DNA from: Vitrella brassicaformis
Lineage: Eukaryota > Sar > Vitrellaceae
Assembly (NCBI GenBank): GCA_001179505.1
Contig: CDMY01000698.1
Coordinates: 161,042 to 225,041, forward strand
Reading direction: 5' to 3'
DNA: 64,000 nucleotides
Shown: positions 10,660 to 22,633 of the stretch, one piece after another
How positions within the stretch are numbered: the stretch's first letter is position 1
How the letters are laid out: every line of letters starts with the position of its first letter
Notes under the pieces: generated by a model
What the model saw: the letters and a program-made list of their open reading frames with translations, nothing else
Databases searched by the model: none
Told to the model about the DNA's origin: nothing
Translations under genes and position numbers: made by a program

Positions 10660-13600
10660 TCAGGCGGCTGTGGCGTTAGTCCTCATGTATTTCTTGTACT
10701 CGTCGAGGGCGTCAGGGTTTGCCAGTGCACTCCTGTTGGGTACCGGCCTGCCGTGGATGACCTCGCGCACGGCAAGCTCCACGACTTTGCCGGTCTTGGT
10801 GCGGGGGATGTCGCGCACCGGGTAGATGTACGCTGGCACGTGCCTGACAAACGGGAAAGGAATGACAGGAAAGGACCGTTGCTATTTCGGGGTGACTGTC
10901 TTTCTGTCTGTGGTTGTGTTTGTTGTTACCTTGGTGTGGTGTTGGATCTGATTTGGTGTTTGATCTTCTTGATGAGGGCCTCATCCAACTCGCAGTCCTT
11001 CCTGCGCACCATGCGAGAGAGAATACGTTCTCTCAGAAACGGTCAGTGTCTTGTGTCTCCCTCCCTCCCTTCCTCCCTCTCTCTCTATGTGTGTGCTGTG
11101 TGGTGGGGGGCGGTTACGTACCTGAGTTTGACGAACAGAACGATCTCCACGTCCCGCTGCACGCCCTCCTCGTCGAGTATCTCGCCAGCCACAGCAATCG
11201 ACTCCTCCACCTCATCCAACTTGTCCACCTGACACATGCAACACACACACTGTCATCTCTGTTGTCACATGATGGATGCCCTGGATGCGCACCTCTCTGT
11301 ATATCTCAGCGGTGCCGACCCTGATGCCCCCCGGGTTGAGCACGGCGTCCGACCGGCCGTACACCACCACTCCGCCCCTGTCAGTGATCTCGGCAAAGTC
11401 ACCATGCGCCCACACGTTGTCATACTTGGCGAAATACGCCTTCCTGAAGGAATGAATCGGTCGTACGTGTCTTGGTCATGAGTGCAATGCACTCATCAGC
11501 GAGCGGCACTGCCCTAGTTACTTGTATTTTTGGTTGTGTGGGTCGTGCCAGAAGCCCCATGGCTGGCTGGGGAAGGGTTTGGTGCAGACGAGCTCGCCCT
11601 TCTCGCACTTGACGGACTGGCCGTGCTCATTGTACACCTCAACTGCCATACCTGCACAAAAAGGAGGAAGGAACGAAGGCATAGCCAAGTGCCCCTCCCT
11701 GTGTGTGGGTGTGGCCTACCGAGCCCCAGCGCTTGGATCTCGCCTCGGTAGACAGGCCCAATGGGGTTGCCTGCAGCGGCCACAAACACATCAGCGAAAG
11801 GATATGTCGGGTGTGCATTTGTCATGCAGACACTCTCGCCCTGACCAAGTATGAAGCACGATATGATGTCCGTGCCCCCAGATATGGACGACAGACACAC
11901 GTCATCCTTGATCTCACGATACACATAGTCGAAGCTGACACACACACACAGACACACACATCAGTCAGTGCATCTGTCTGTCAATGTCTTTATTTAGCGC
12001 TGGCTGATGGTGACCTTACGCCTCGGCAGTGAGCGGCGAGCCTGTTGATGTGATGGTACGAAGAGCGCTGAGGTCGTGGGTCCTGAGTGACACAGAAAGC
12101 ACGGCAACACGCATGGAGACAACAAGTATGTGGTGACGGTACTGATTTCTTCTCGCTCACTTCCGGGGCGACACCCCCGCTTTGTTGAGGTAGTCTATGT
12201 ACTTGGCTGACGTGCCAAACAGCGACCCGCCTAACACACACACACACAGACGGATATCACACACACAGACGGATATCACACACTGGCAGGTATCCACACG
12301 AAACTAATCGCATGGGAGAGGTGTGCCATCTGTCGGCCCAGACCCACCGACCATAGGTATCGACAAAGTCCCACAGAATGGATGTGTGTGGGTGGAATGG
12401 GTTGCCGTCGTACAGCAGCAGTGTGGCCTCCGAGGCCAGCCCGGCCGTCAGCCAGTTCCACATCATCCAACCACACGTCGTGAAGTAAAATATCCTATCG
12501 CCGGAATGGACGTCCGTATCTGACAACCACCACACAGACACAATCGCACAGGTCAACACCTCTCTCTGAGTGAGTGTGTCTTTGTGTCTTACGCAGTTGG
12601 TGTTCCTTGATGAGCTGCAGGAGGCAGCCCACCCGGTGCACTATGCATTTGGGCAGGCCAGTGGTGCCGCTGCTGAACAGAATGAAGGCGGGGTCGTTGA
12701 AGGACCGGTCGGCGTACTCGATCTCCGCCACGGGCTGCCCCTCACTGCAGAGGTCTTCCAAGGTCGTCATGCCGGGCTGTGATGGCAGAGGGGCGGGTGA
12801 GTCGTGTCTGTATGGGAGCACCACTGTCTGCAGCAGGGTGGGCAGCTGACGGGACACCTCCAGAACCTGCAGCGAGAGAGAGAGAGAGAGAGCAGCACCA
12901 AAGAAACAGTACTGGATGCATGTCGTCGCAGCGCATACCAACCCACCCACCTTTGGCATTGTGTCGATCCACTTGCCCTTGTAGAGGTATCCGTCCGTGG
13001 CGAACAGCAGCCTGGGCTCGATCTGCCCCAGCCGGTCCATCACGCCCTCGACACCAAAGTCAGGCGAACACGATGACCACACACCTTCACAGACCAGCAC
13101 ATGGCATACACGAATCTGCAACTCGCGTCATTCATCGCCTTGTTGTGTGTGCGCACCTCCGACGGCTTGTGTGGCGATCATGGCGACGGTCGCTTCAGGC
13201 GTGTTGGCCACCACAGCACCAACACGGTCACCAGCTGCAGAAGAAAGAACAAAAGACACACACACGCAGGCAGGCAGGCAGGCACGATTCAATCACTGCT
13301 GCCATTGACTCGTGCGTGTGTGTGTGTTGTCTTACGGTTGACGCCGAGCCTCCTCATCTCCGCTGTCAGCCTGGCCACTTGGTCATGAAGCTGTGCGAAT
13401 GAAAGCTCTCGCCGCACCTGATCCTCGCCCCAGAAGATCAGTGCTGGCGCGTCATCACGACGCCTGCACAACACGCCACACGGCACAGCACAGACACACC
13501 ATCAACAAAGCTATGTACATTGATTGCCCGCCTGTGTGCTCCCATCTCACCTGAGCATGTTCTCGGCGAAGTTGAGCCTGCCGTCAGGGAAGAACCTGCA

Positions 13601-13963
13601 GGCCATCATGTCGTGCTGGTTGTCCACCAGCCGGCCGCCCTTGACGCCTCTCACGCCGCAGAAGTCCCACACGTGGCTCCAGAAGGCAGGCGCCTCGTCC
13701 ACAGACCACCGGTGCAGCCGCGCAAACTCATCGTGTCTGCCCCCGTGCCGCACAGAGAGGGGCGCCTTCTCGTTGATGAATCGGGTGAGGAGCGCCCGCT
13801 GCCGCCTCTCTTCTGATGGCGCCCAGAGAAGGGCGTGGTGATGAGTCGACAGAGTGCGGAACGAGGTGGCGTTGCATCTGGTGGTGAGGCGATGGAGAGA
13901 TGGCCATGACGGCAGAGAGAGGGGGAGGGGGAGGGGGAAGGCATGCTTCGATAACGAGGGCAT
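10660..13963 (-). CDS. AACS: Acetoacetyl-CoA synthetase
   Basis: Fourteen exons: 13963-13551, 13463-13336, 13234-13157, 13084-12951, 12866-12593, 12519-12352, 12230-12161, 12082-12020, 11935-11719, 11651-11522, 11443-11293, 11228-11122, 11031-10930 and 10843-10660 (TGA), about 740 residues. The ANL-superfamily core is complete: [12 protein letters not shown] (P-loop-like A3), [43 protein letters not shown] (A8 hinge, catalytic region) and RTKTGKVVE (A10 lysine). GGTDI and GWMMWN are characteristic of acetoacetate-CoA ligase rather than acetyl-CoA synthetase. Reaction: acetoacetate + ATP + CoA to acetoacetyl-CoA, AMP and PPi, for ketone-body use or sterol/fatty-acid synthesis. The Leu/Pro/Ser-rich N-terminus (MPSLSKHAF) could be a targeting peptide; it makes the protein slightly longer than the usual 650-670. 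Confidence 0.93.
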
Positions 13964-14779
13964 GACGGCTCTCACGAAGAGAGATCTGCTTGCGCGCTGA
14001 GCTCGCAGGGAGAGAAAGGGAAAATCGGATCTATGATTGCAATCGAACTGATTGCATTCGCCGTCCATCCACCCATCCTTCGTGCGTACACGTCATGAAT
14101 TCACACCACACCTATGCACACATCCCACCCATCCCTCCAGCAGACGCACGCAGAGAAAGCAACACGCCCCGCCAATACACACACCGTCTCTCTCACTCAC
14201 TGCAAGCAAACGCACTCAGACGTCTGTCTGTCTGTCTGTCTGTCTTGTGTTTGGGCTCGCCGAGCGGGTCGGCAGCTACCGCCCTCACACCAATTCGCCC
14301 ATCCCTGCTGCTGTCTATGCTCTCTCTGCGACCCACACACTGCCGGTCTGGTCGACCCTGCAATGAATGCACTGCACACGAGTGAGGGTAATGAATGAGA
14401 GAGAGGGGAGGGGAGGAGGGAGGGGACAGCAGACAGGCAGGAAGAGACGAGCCAGTCAGACCGACAGACAGACTGGTGTGAGCAAAACGCGGTCATTAGG
14501 AAGGAAGAGGCATCCATCTATCATGCAGCACCACAGCAGAAATGTATAACCCCGTCCGCCTCGGCCCCTCTATCTATCTGCCACCCACACATCCATGCAG
14601 CCAGCGACTGGACACGAGTGAGTGAATGTTTCGGGCGGATCGCTCTAATGTGAGCACCACCGTCCAGCCAGCCTGGCACACATAGTTTGTTATGTACAGA
14701 CACCATAGTTTGTTATGTCAGGCGTGTGGGCATTTTCTGCTCGTGTCAGTCGTGTTTGATGCAAACATACCTCAGCTGT
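13964..14779. other. Intergenic region, AACS upstream side
   Basis: About 815 bp without a supported gene. It contains CTGT runs (14220-14243), GA-rich runs (14399-14430) and a direct repeat of ATAGTTTGTTATGT at 14681-14694 and 14704-14717. It should include the promoter of AACS (-) and the 3' end of the next minus-strand gene. Confidence 0.45.
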
Positions 14780-16932
14780 CTATTGGCCGAAGATCATGGC
14801 TGCGATGACCTCCCACAGCACCGCACGCGCCAGCCGAGTGGTCGCTGGGAAGCGGTCCTTGAAGGCATCACCCACACAGACAGGAGCCTCGGTCGTGAAG
14901 ATGGAGACGCCCACTGCAAACGAAAGACAGAAGGGCACAGTGAGTGCTGCGTGTATCTATATGTTCACGGGATGGGCTGGGCTGACCGGTGTTGCGGTCG
15001 AGGCCCGTGATTTTGATGCATGCGACAAAAGAGTGGGTGGCGTCGGTCAGGACGAGGTGACGTTGCCCAGGGGAGCGGTATGATGTTGTGGTGGTGCATC
15101 TCGCCACTGGTCTGTGGGAGGACTGTGTCAGCAGGATGCCCAGCCGGTTGTTGTCAGCATGCCTGACCAGTAAAGGACACGCACACACACATCCACTCCT
15201 TCGTATGTCGCGACAGTACCCTCACAAAGCAATGCCCCGCCTCACCTGGGGATGGGACGGCTCGTGTGGTTCCTCTGGCCAGTTGCCCTGACGTGGTTGA
15301 TGATGATCACCTTGACGAATGACGACACGGACGAGTAGTGACGAGCATCAAACAGCCCCCAGCCATCATTGGGGCGACAGTCAATGCTGCTCTGGACGGG
15401 CGGGTCGTGCTGCTGTCGGTGCTGCTGGTAGAGATGGCCGGCAGGGAGGGGCGGGTCGATGGTCAGCTCGAAGCCGTCCTCGTCCTTGACGGCCCGCAGT
15501 GTGTTGCCCTGATGCCGGAACAGCTGGAATCTCACGCCGTTACCGAAGTCGATGTGGCGGCCGACCATCTTGAGCTGCGCCAACACACGCGGAGAGGCCA
15601 AATACGCCTAAACACACACAGCACATCAACACATGCACCAAACATACACTCATTGCTTGACATCCTTTCTCCTTCCCTCCCACCCTCCCTCTTTGTTGGC
15701 TTACCGTTTTGTTTGGGAATTGGTGCAGATCGTCAGCGGTGAGCCTCACAGGCAGCAAGCAGTAGCGACACTGCCCCGCCAGCTCAATCACCTCCCCAAT
15801 CTCGTCCCAGCCGCCCTCCTCCGTCACACACAGCGCCGCCAGCAGGTCAGCAACGCCTATGTGCCGCTGATAGAAGGTCAGCAGCTGCTGTCCGTTGGCC
15901 GCCCATCGCAGCCCCGCCTGTGTCCTGAGCGAGTGATCTGTTGTCCATTGGCTGAGCAGCTGCCGCAACTGAGCCGCTCCGAAGAGGTCCCTGGCCTATT
16001 TGCATGTCTTCCTCAGACACAGCACATCCCGCAGCAGAAAATCACTGCCGCGGCGGGCACAGACGTACCACACGGGGTGCTGCTGCTGCTGCTGCTGGTT
16101 GGGCTGCTGCTTGGGCTGCTGGTTGGGCTGCTGCATGGGGGCCGTGAGGCTCGCCGACAGTGAGTTGCCGCCTCCCTGATGCTGCTGCTGTGACGATCCC
16201 GCACCAACCGAACCACCTGTAGGCACCACCCAACACAACACAGCAAAGGACGGTCATTACGCTATGCCGTCCACCGATATCTGATGCTTTGCGTACCTCC
16301 ACTATGTCCATCATCATCACCAGCAGCAGCAGCAGCAGCAGCGCTGATGTCTACGCGTCTACGCTTGGCGCCGTCATCAGCAGGCACCTGACCAGCGATC
16401 GACAACAATGAGTCGCTGTGTGTGTGGGAGGGTCGGTTTGGACTTGTGCGTACCGGTTCGCTATGATCTTTGTTGTTGTCGGTCTCATTCTGTCCCACCG
16501 CACTGCCCGCCTCGACCTCGACGCCCATCCGCTGACGTCGACACACACCGACAGAGACACACACACGGGAGTGATTGTCTGTGCCACTCATTGGTCAGTG
16601 GAAGCTTACGCGTTTGTTGTTATTAGTGGACGACTGCACCAGCTCATCGCCGTGGGCCAAGTTGTGCTGAAGACCAAACAGACGACCAACCAGGCAGGTA
16701 GCACAATGAGTAGTGTGGCGACTCGACCTCCCTCCGTCTCCCTCACTCTCTCACCGATTGGATCCCTCCTATGACATCTCGCAAGCTACCATCCAACAAG
16801 TCGCCCCGCCCACCTGCACCACACTCACCATCACCCCACACAGACACTCACATGACAGCCGGCCGTGTGTTCGAGTTGTGTGCGTCATGGCCCACCTCTG
16901 GAGGGAGCCGGGGCGTCGTGGCTACTGTCCAT
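14780..16932 (-). CDS. Gln/Ala-rich protein with NLS-like motif, unrecognised
   Basis: Ten exons: 16932-16896, 16813-16755, 16666-16610, 16531-16454, 16387-16297, 16216-16065, 15994-15705, 15607-15246, 15162-14987 and 14913-14780 (TAG), about 478 residues. The N-terminus is polar and disordered, with KRRRVD followed by seven alanines, then a QQ/PQQ-rich stretch (six glutamines before HPVW). The C-terminal half is globular: DLFGAAQLRQLL, FYQRHIGVADLLAALCV, GNGVRFQLFRHQGNTLRA and HLVLTDATHSFVACIKITG. The NLS-like cluster plus poly-Ala/poly-Gln suggests a nuclear or transcription-related protein; this is composition only. The intron 16064-15995 is inferred because reading through it meets TAG 15997-15995; its donor (GTCTGT) is weak. 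Confidence 0.6.
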
Positions 16933-18039
16933 CTGACCAACACGATCAACCGTCTGCACACAAAGGAACCAACCACACAGCGAGATGGGATCCATTCAGA
17001 TGTCAGAGTGCCTGTGCTCTCAGTTTGCAAACTCACTGCTTAGTGTGTGTGTTTCTGCGGCAGCATTCGAGCTGAAACGGACGTCAGCCATCACGAAGCA
17101 GACCGATTGATGCCGTCAATGGTGCTCCCGCACACCTGCGAAATCTCTCACTGAGACCACCACTGTCACACCTGACAGCACACACCACACACAGCCTGTC
17201 GTTTGTGTGTGTCATGCATGACGTCATCTGCCTGAACAACTGCTTCCCTCAATTGGCCTCGCTGATGCATGGGAAGCGCATGAGCTCAGTGAGTAGCCAG
17301 TGAATGGGTGCATGGAGAGGTCTCATGGCCTTACCGATGATGACAAGACGAGCAAGTGTGGAGGTGTCAACACGCCTCTGTCGCCTCTTCGCGAAGAAGA
17401 ATCACGACCTGCGAGCTTGGACGATGCTGGCCAGCGGCCCAGGTGCGCTGGCCAGCATTCTTCAAACAACAGATCTCCGTTGCCAGCGCTCCCAGGCCGC
17501 TGAGCGTGAGGATGTGTGTGTGGTGCCTTCTCGCCTGTACAGGGAGATGACTCGTGTGTACAGACTTGCTCACGTGCACTCAGAGCTATGGTATCCACCA
17601 ACACGTACATACCGGCAATATGCCATCCGCACATCGAAGCTTGAGGGAAAAATAGCCTACATGCATCTCACACTCACACCCAAGTAGCCTCACACACACG
17701 CTGGGCATGATACATCTGGCTTTGTGTCTCGCGAGCAAAGTGAGGCCACTGGCGAATGTAGAAAAGAGACAAGGCAAGCCCCATCGGCCCTTCTGCGCAC
17801 ACAAAAATACCAATCGACGCAGAAATACGACTGCACCGACCACTGAATCCTGTCAAGAAAGTCCTAATCCGCCAGAGAAGCGACCTAAAGCAGGACTGTC
17901 CTACACGGTTCAAATCCGTGCTGCACAGACTCATGCACTCATGGCCATGGCTCCATGCACAGCCGACTGACCGGCCGAAGTGGCTGAAGGGAAGAATGGC
18001 CAAAACGTCCACAAAAAGAGGCTGGGTGCCGTCCAGCCG
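16933..18039. other. Region without a firm gene; one small ORF
   Basis: About 1.1 kb. An ATG-started plus-strand ORF at 17304-17687 (127 codons) has moderate codon bias but no recognisable motif, and I could not extend it by splicing. It includes two copies of the palindrome GCTGGCCAGC near 17425 and 17447. A tRNA T-arm-like element lies at 17904-17920 without the rest of a tRNA. Otherwise I see nothing supportable. Confidence 0.4.
17304..17687 (+). CDS. Possible small ORF, 127 codons
   Basis: ATG 17304 to TAG 17685-17687. The middle (MTRRASVEVSTRLCRLFAKK, then LRAWTMLASGPGALASIL) is basic and amphipathic like many small organellar proteins, but the resemblance is only compositional. No signal peptide or known domain is visible. 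It may be chance or one exon of a longer gene. Confidence 0.2.
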   Translation: MGAWRGLMALPMMTRRASVEVSTRLCRLFAKKNHDLRAWTMLASGPGALASILQTTDLRCQRSQAAEREDVCVVPSRLYREMTRVYRLAHVHSELWYPPTRTYRQYAIRTSKLEGKIAYMHLTLTPK

Positions 18040-19283
18040 CTAGCGGCCACGGCGCAGAGAGACGCGAATGCGCCTCTCAGCAAAGAGGATTAAGCAGAAG
18101 AGACATAGCACCCCCGCCACCAGGACACCCCCCCGCACCGGCCCCACGCACCCAAAGCAGAAGGCTGCTCTCGTACCAGCACAAACCGGGAAGCAAAGTA
18201 AGACGAAGGCGAAGAGAGACCGTGCAAGTAAATTCACCAGCAACCAAGCCCAAACCACCGCCCCCAGGAGTATGTCCAGCAGATTTCCGAAGAGCGCGGC
18301 CCAGAGAGACACGGTCCTTGTGATGTTCCTTCTCCATACGCGCCGCAGTGCCCTTTGCAGCTGATTCCATGTGAGGCGGAGAGCAGTGCTGTCCATTGCG
18401 AGTCTCAAGAGCCACGCGAAAGAAATGGGTACGATCATCACAGCGATGTCGCAAGGACCACATTTCCCTTCGCACGAGCTGGTCTGAAGCCATCGTCGGC
18501 TCAGTGCATCGGTCACTACCGCCGCGGCGAAGCGGGGGGCCATCGACACAAGCCCAGGCAGCAGCATGTATGCCGCCGTCACACATGCGGTCGGATGCGG
18601 CGAGCGGCCACTTGAGTGATAGAGGGGATGGAAGAGGCTCAGCAGCATGTGGATGACGAAGCGCAAGGCCATCATGCCAAGGGTCCCCGCAGCAAGAGAG
18701 AAGAGGATCCCGGCGAATTCCTCTCTCTCTTCTTCTGGCAAGGCTGCGAGGCCATGGCGGAATGCAGAGAGGTCCTGTCTCATGCTCACAGAGAAAGAAG
18801 GTTGCTCCGGTCGCCGGCATAAGCCATCCAGGACGCCAAATGCGACGATGAGGACGCATGCTGCCGGCAGACACCCAAGTAGTTGGGCGTTGCTTGTGCC
18901 GTCGAACCGGTATGGGGCCTTACAAATGTAGCAGTTGACCATCCGCCATCCTAAACACAGACACACGCGGCAGCCAGCAACACGAGTGCATACTGCCGCC
19001 CTCTCCTTCATCGAATGCTCACCACTCCTCCTCATCGCTTCCCACAGACAACTGGCGTGGACCCACTTGCCTGAGAGACACAAGGGGCGTTCAGTGCATG
19101 CAGTTCCCTCTGTGAGTCTCCCTCCCTCCCCCCATCTCTGTTACCCGTCCCTCGGCAGTCACATGGCGATATGAGCGGCCCTGTGTCGACGTCCTCGTTG
19201 CTGTCCAGGCAGATGCGGCAGCTGGCATCGGGCTCCGGCGGCCACACGAGCCACGGCGAGAGGCACTCCGCGAGCAGGCCCAT
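18040..19283 (-). CDS. RING-CH (MARCH-type) multi-pass membrane E3 ligase-like protein
   Basis: Exons 19283-19145, 19070-19023 and 18950-18040 (TAG), about 365 residues. The N-terminal RING-CH (C4HC3) motif is complete: CRICLDSNEDVDTG, then SPCDCRGTGKWVHASCLW, then NCYICKAPYRF. Introns split the finger. About five hydrophobic segments follow, two of them long (near 18290-18200 and 18130-18080), ending CLILFAERRIRVSL. Known family role: membrane-anchored ubiquitin ligases that recruit E2 through the RING-CH and act on membrane proteins in ER, Golgi or endosome. Substrates cannot be inferred. A paralogue lies at 57583-58772 on the other strand. Start ATG 19283 matches the paralogue's MGLLxECLSPWL start. 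Confidence 0.75.
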
Positions 19284-19290
19284 TGATCGA

Positions 19291-19497
19291 TCAGGCTATG
19301 ACGCCGCATGCCATGAGGACGAGGACCACTCCGCAGGCGAGGATGATTGCGAGTGAGAGGAGGCAGGCCTTGAGGATGCCTCGGTGCTTTGGTCTCAGAA
19401 AGGGGCACCACTTGTGGTAGGGACGGTTGCTTCTCGTCGTGCTGTCCACATACACATCGTCACGGGGAACAAGCCAGACGCAGCCGCAGCAGCTCAT
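19291..19497 (-). CDS. Small single-span membrane ORF just upstream of RING-CH gene
   Basis: ATG 19497 to TGA 19293-19291, 68 residues. It starts MSCCGCVWLVPRDD, has the basic stretch RPKHRGILK and ends in a hydrophobic tail of about 23 residues. Seven bases after its stop comes the RING-CH ATG on the same strand, in another frame. It may be an uORF, a separate tail-anchored protein, or the original N-terminus of the RING-CH protein separated by a frame change. The paralogue at 57.6 kb shows no equivalent. Confidence 0.35.
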   Translation of the reverse strand: MSCCGCVWLVPRDDVYVDSTTRSNRPYHKWCPFLRPKHRGILKACLLSLAIILACGVVLVLMACGVIA

Positions 19498-20244
19498 TGT
19501 TAGTACTCTTTTTCTGGGGGGGAGAAGGGAGAATACCGCGAGCTTCGATTCCGGGGGCGTTCCGGGAGCCGGACTGCGCCTCCAAGACATTCGGGCTCTC
19601 TGAGGAGCAGCTAACCAACATCGCATCTGACTTGCAGTTCTAACTGTGGATGAGCGGGCCGACTGGCTGGCTGGCTGGTCACAGACGTAAGATGGACGCT
19701 ATCGCTCAACCGGTCAAGCTCACTCGAAGATTCACACACGTGCAAGTGTACACGCAAAAGAGTCTGTAAGTAAGTCTGTATGGACACGGACATGCACAGG
19801 GATGCATTCACTGAATGTAGTGAGTGGCCCTCCCCCCTGCAGCCAGTCAGCAAAGCAAGCGACCAAGAGAGGGGCACAGGGACGCGGTTGAATGATACGG
19901 TCCTCACGAATGATAGCATTCCTCTGTACAAACATGCATGCACAGCACACGGACATGCAGCGAGCAGTGTGTGGATACACATACAGATAACGTACAACAC
20001 AGCTACATAGAGAGGAATGTCTAATACAAATGTATGCAGCACTGACTGACGCACGCAATGGCTATGCAGTGGATGGATGGATGAATCAAGGGCCAACAGA
20101 AATGGACACGACGAGACAGACTTGACAATAAAGAGCACTGACCCCCATGTCTTGCTTAAATCAGTCGCCACACAGACATACCTTCTCTTGCTCTCCACTG
20201 ACGCACACCATTCCCTCCTCCCTCCTGGCTCACTCAGATGTCAG
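19498..20244. other. Intergenic region entering the segmental duplication
   Basis: No supported gene. From about 19930 the sequence matches 34660 onward (for example a shared block around GACATGCAGCGAGCAGTGTG), so the 3' flank of the ARM-RING gene was copied with it. The region should hold the 3' end of that gene. Confidence 0.45.
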
Positions 20245-22600
20245 TCATGATGCGCCGGTCACGAAGGGTTTGGTGGACCATTGGGCGACCTCGCTCACCG
20301 ACCCCGCGAAGGCGACCTCTGTCTGGCACTGCTCGCACAGGTAGCCCTCTGGCAGCATGGCCATGGGCTCCTTGTCCTCCTTGATGATCTCCTTGTTGAC
20401 CTCGACACGCCGCGCATTCGCGGCCCTCACCCGGGGGAGGTTCTGCCGCCAGGCCCTTCGGCGGTCGGCATAGCACTTGGTGCAGATGTGCATGTGGCGG
20501 CAGGGGATGTACATGACGGACGCCGGGCCGTGCTCGCCGAAACAGATGACACAGGCCGGACCGTCATCGCCATCACCATGCTGCTGATGCTGCATTGTTG
20601 TGTTGGCGTGTGTGGCTGATGACGAGGGGCGCTGGGGGGCCGACGAACTGCTGCTGCTGCTGCTGCTGCAAGAGGGGGGCTGATACTGGCGTGACGATTG
20701 CTGTGCAGCAATCTTGGCGAGCCTGGTGAGGGAATGCCACAGGGAGACAAATGAGTGCGCTGATCTATATGGTAGCTTGGCTGATCCACTTACTGCCATT
20801 CAGCCTCTTGCAGCCGCCGTATCATCGCCTCCTCGCTCCGCCTGGCCTCTTGTGCCTTCTCCCGGGCCTCCTGCACCTCCCGAGCCCTTCGCTTGGCCTC
20901 CTGGTCCTTCTGCTCGAGTTGGCGGCAGAGCTGATCGACGAGCTGCTCACTCCCAGACGCACCGCCACCCATCATCATCGCACCAAACCTTCACACAAAA
21001 CACGCAGCATCAAGTTGGAACTATAGTCTCCTCTCTCCCTGCCTCTGTGTACCCTGTGGATGGCCCGCCATTGCCGCCGTGCATGGCCCCGGCCGCAGCG
21101 AAGGGGTCGGGTGCATTGCTCGACGAGGGCGGCTGGTACCCCTCCTCCTCCTCATAGTCAAATATGGGCGGCGGGGGCGGCACATACATGTCATCAGCAC
21201 CACTGTCGTCATAGAAGGGGTTAGCCGACAGCCCACCACCACCATTAGCAGCCGCAGCAGCTGGGGTTGGGCTAGACGGGAAGGGCTGATGGATACCGAG
21301 TGGGTGAGGCGGGAAGCCGGACGCTTGTGGGCCGCCATTGTAGCTGACAGGGAGAGGGGAACCGATCGGGTGGAAAGAGCTGCACAGCACAGCAGGAGAA
21401 GTTCATAGAAGCGTTGCTGACAGACAGACATCATGCCCGTGTTACCTTGGGTCGATCGGCGGGTGTGGTTGGGGTGGCGGTGGAAAGGCCGGCGGGGGCG
21501 GCACGCAGTACATGACGTCACCGCCACTGTCGTCGTAGAATGGATCAGCCGACAACCCACCACCGCCACGACCGCCAGCACCACCACCAGCCGGTGGGGC
21601 GGGCCCGACAGGCGCATTGGCGAAGAAGCCACTCATCGAGGGACCAGCAGTAGACAGACTGGGACACACAGCAGGAGAAAACGCACTCATTGCGGTCGGA
21701 TCCCAGCGCTCACTGTCTGCGGCCATCTCACCTCGGCCACCCGTCACGTGTCGGCTGCTGTTGGTCGTCTTGTCCACTCTGCCGGTGCTGCTGCAGCGAT
21801 GGCCCGGTGCGCAGCTCCTCGGCCGACGGGAGTCGGTAGGGGAGGGAGGGAGGAGGGGGCGTTTGGTGGGCAAATATGGTCATGAGGCCCCTCCCAGCCC
21901 CACGACCTCCCACCGGCCCACAGGGAGGCGACGCAGACCCAGACGGGCTGTCATCGTCAGACAGCAGCGGACGGGGCACTGACGGACGCTTCGGCAGAGG
22001 AGGGGCCATCCCCCCATTGCCAGGTGACATCTTGACGCGGCCCTTGGGGAACTGGGCGCTTGAGAGGGGAATGGCGGCGGGCATCCGAATTGGTCCTCTG
22101 CCGCCGCGATAACGATCCTCATTGGCGGCAGGTGCAAAGCGGCCCGTCTGCCCCGTCCGATTGGCCCTGAGTGTGGGATTGAGTGAGGGGCGGGGCGGCT
22201 GGCTCGGCTGAGGTGTGGGCGTCGGAGTGGGCCTGGTGGCGTGTTTGCCTTTGGTCTTCTTCTTGTGGCCCTCGTTCCTCTGTTGCCGTGCATGTTGTCC
22301 GAATGCCGAGTTGAGCAGCATAGCGTCGCCGTCCTCATCATCGCTGCCGTCAGCGTCACTTCCACCAGCCGCCGACTCCGCCGCACCACCACCATCACCA
22401 GGCCGATCGCTGCCCGCAGTGGCTGACACGGACGGCACACCAGGCGCACCAGACCTGCAAAGAAGGAGATCGATACGCTCACAGAGGAAGCGAATGTGTC
22501 AGGGCATCTCGTTAAGCGGGTGGATTGCTCACGTGTCGGCGATGGACGAAGAGGGCTCCGGCTGACTCGCCTCAACCTCATCCGCAGCAGAAGCCCGACT

Positions 22601-22633
<33 letters not shown>

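Noticed and set aside
17904-17920. tRNA T-arm (CACGG-TTCAAAT-CCGTG, a perfect B-box)
   Set aside because: No matching acceptor stem, D-arm or A-box could be found 40-80 nt upstream on the same strand.
21030-22500. Plus-strand ORFs (78-150 codons) over the Pro-rich region of ARM-RING copy 1
   Set aside because: The minus frame is conserved with copy 2 and carries the repeated FYDDSG/VPPPP motifs; the plus ORFs are by-products.
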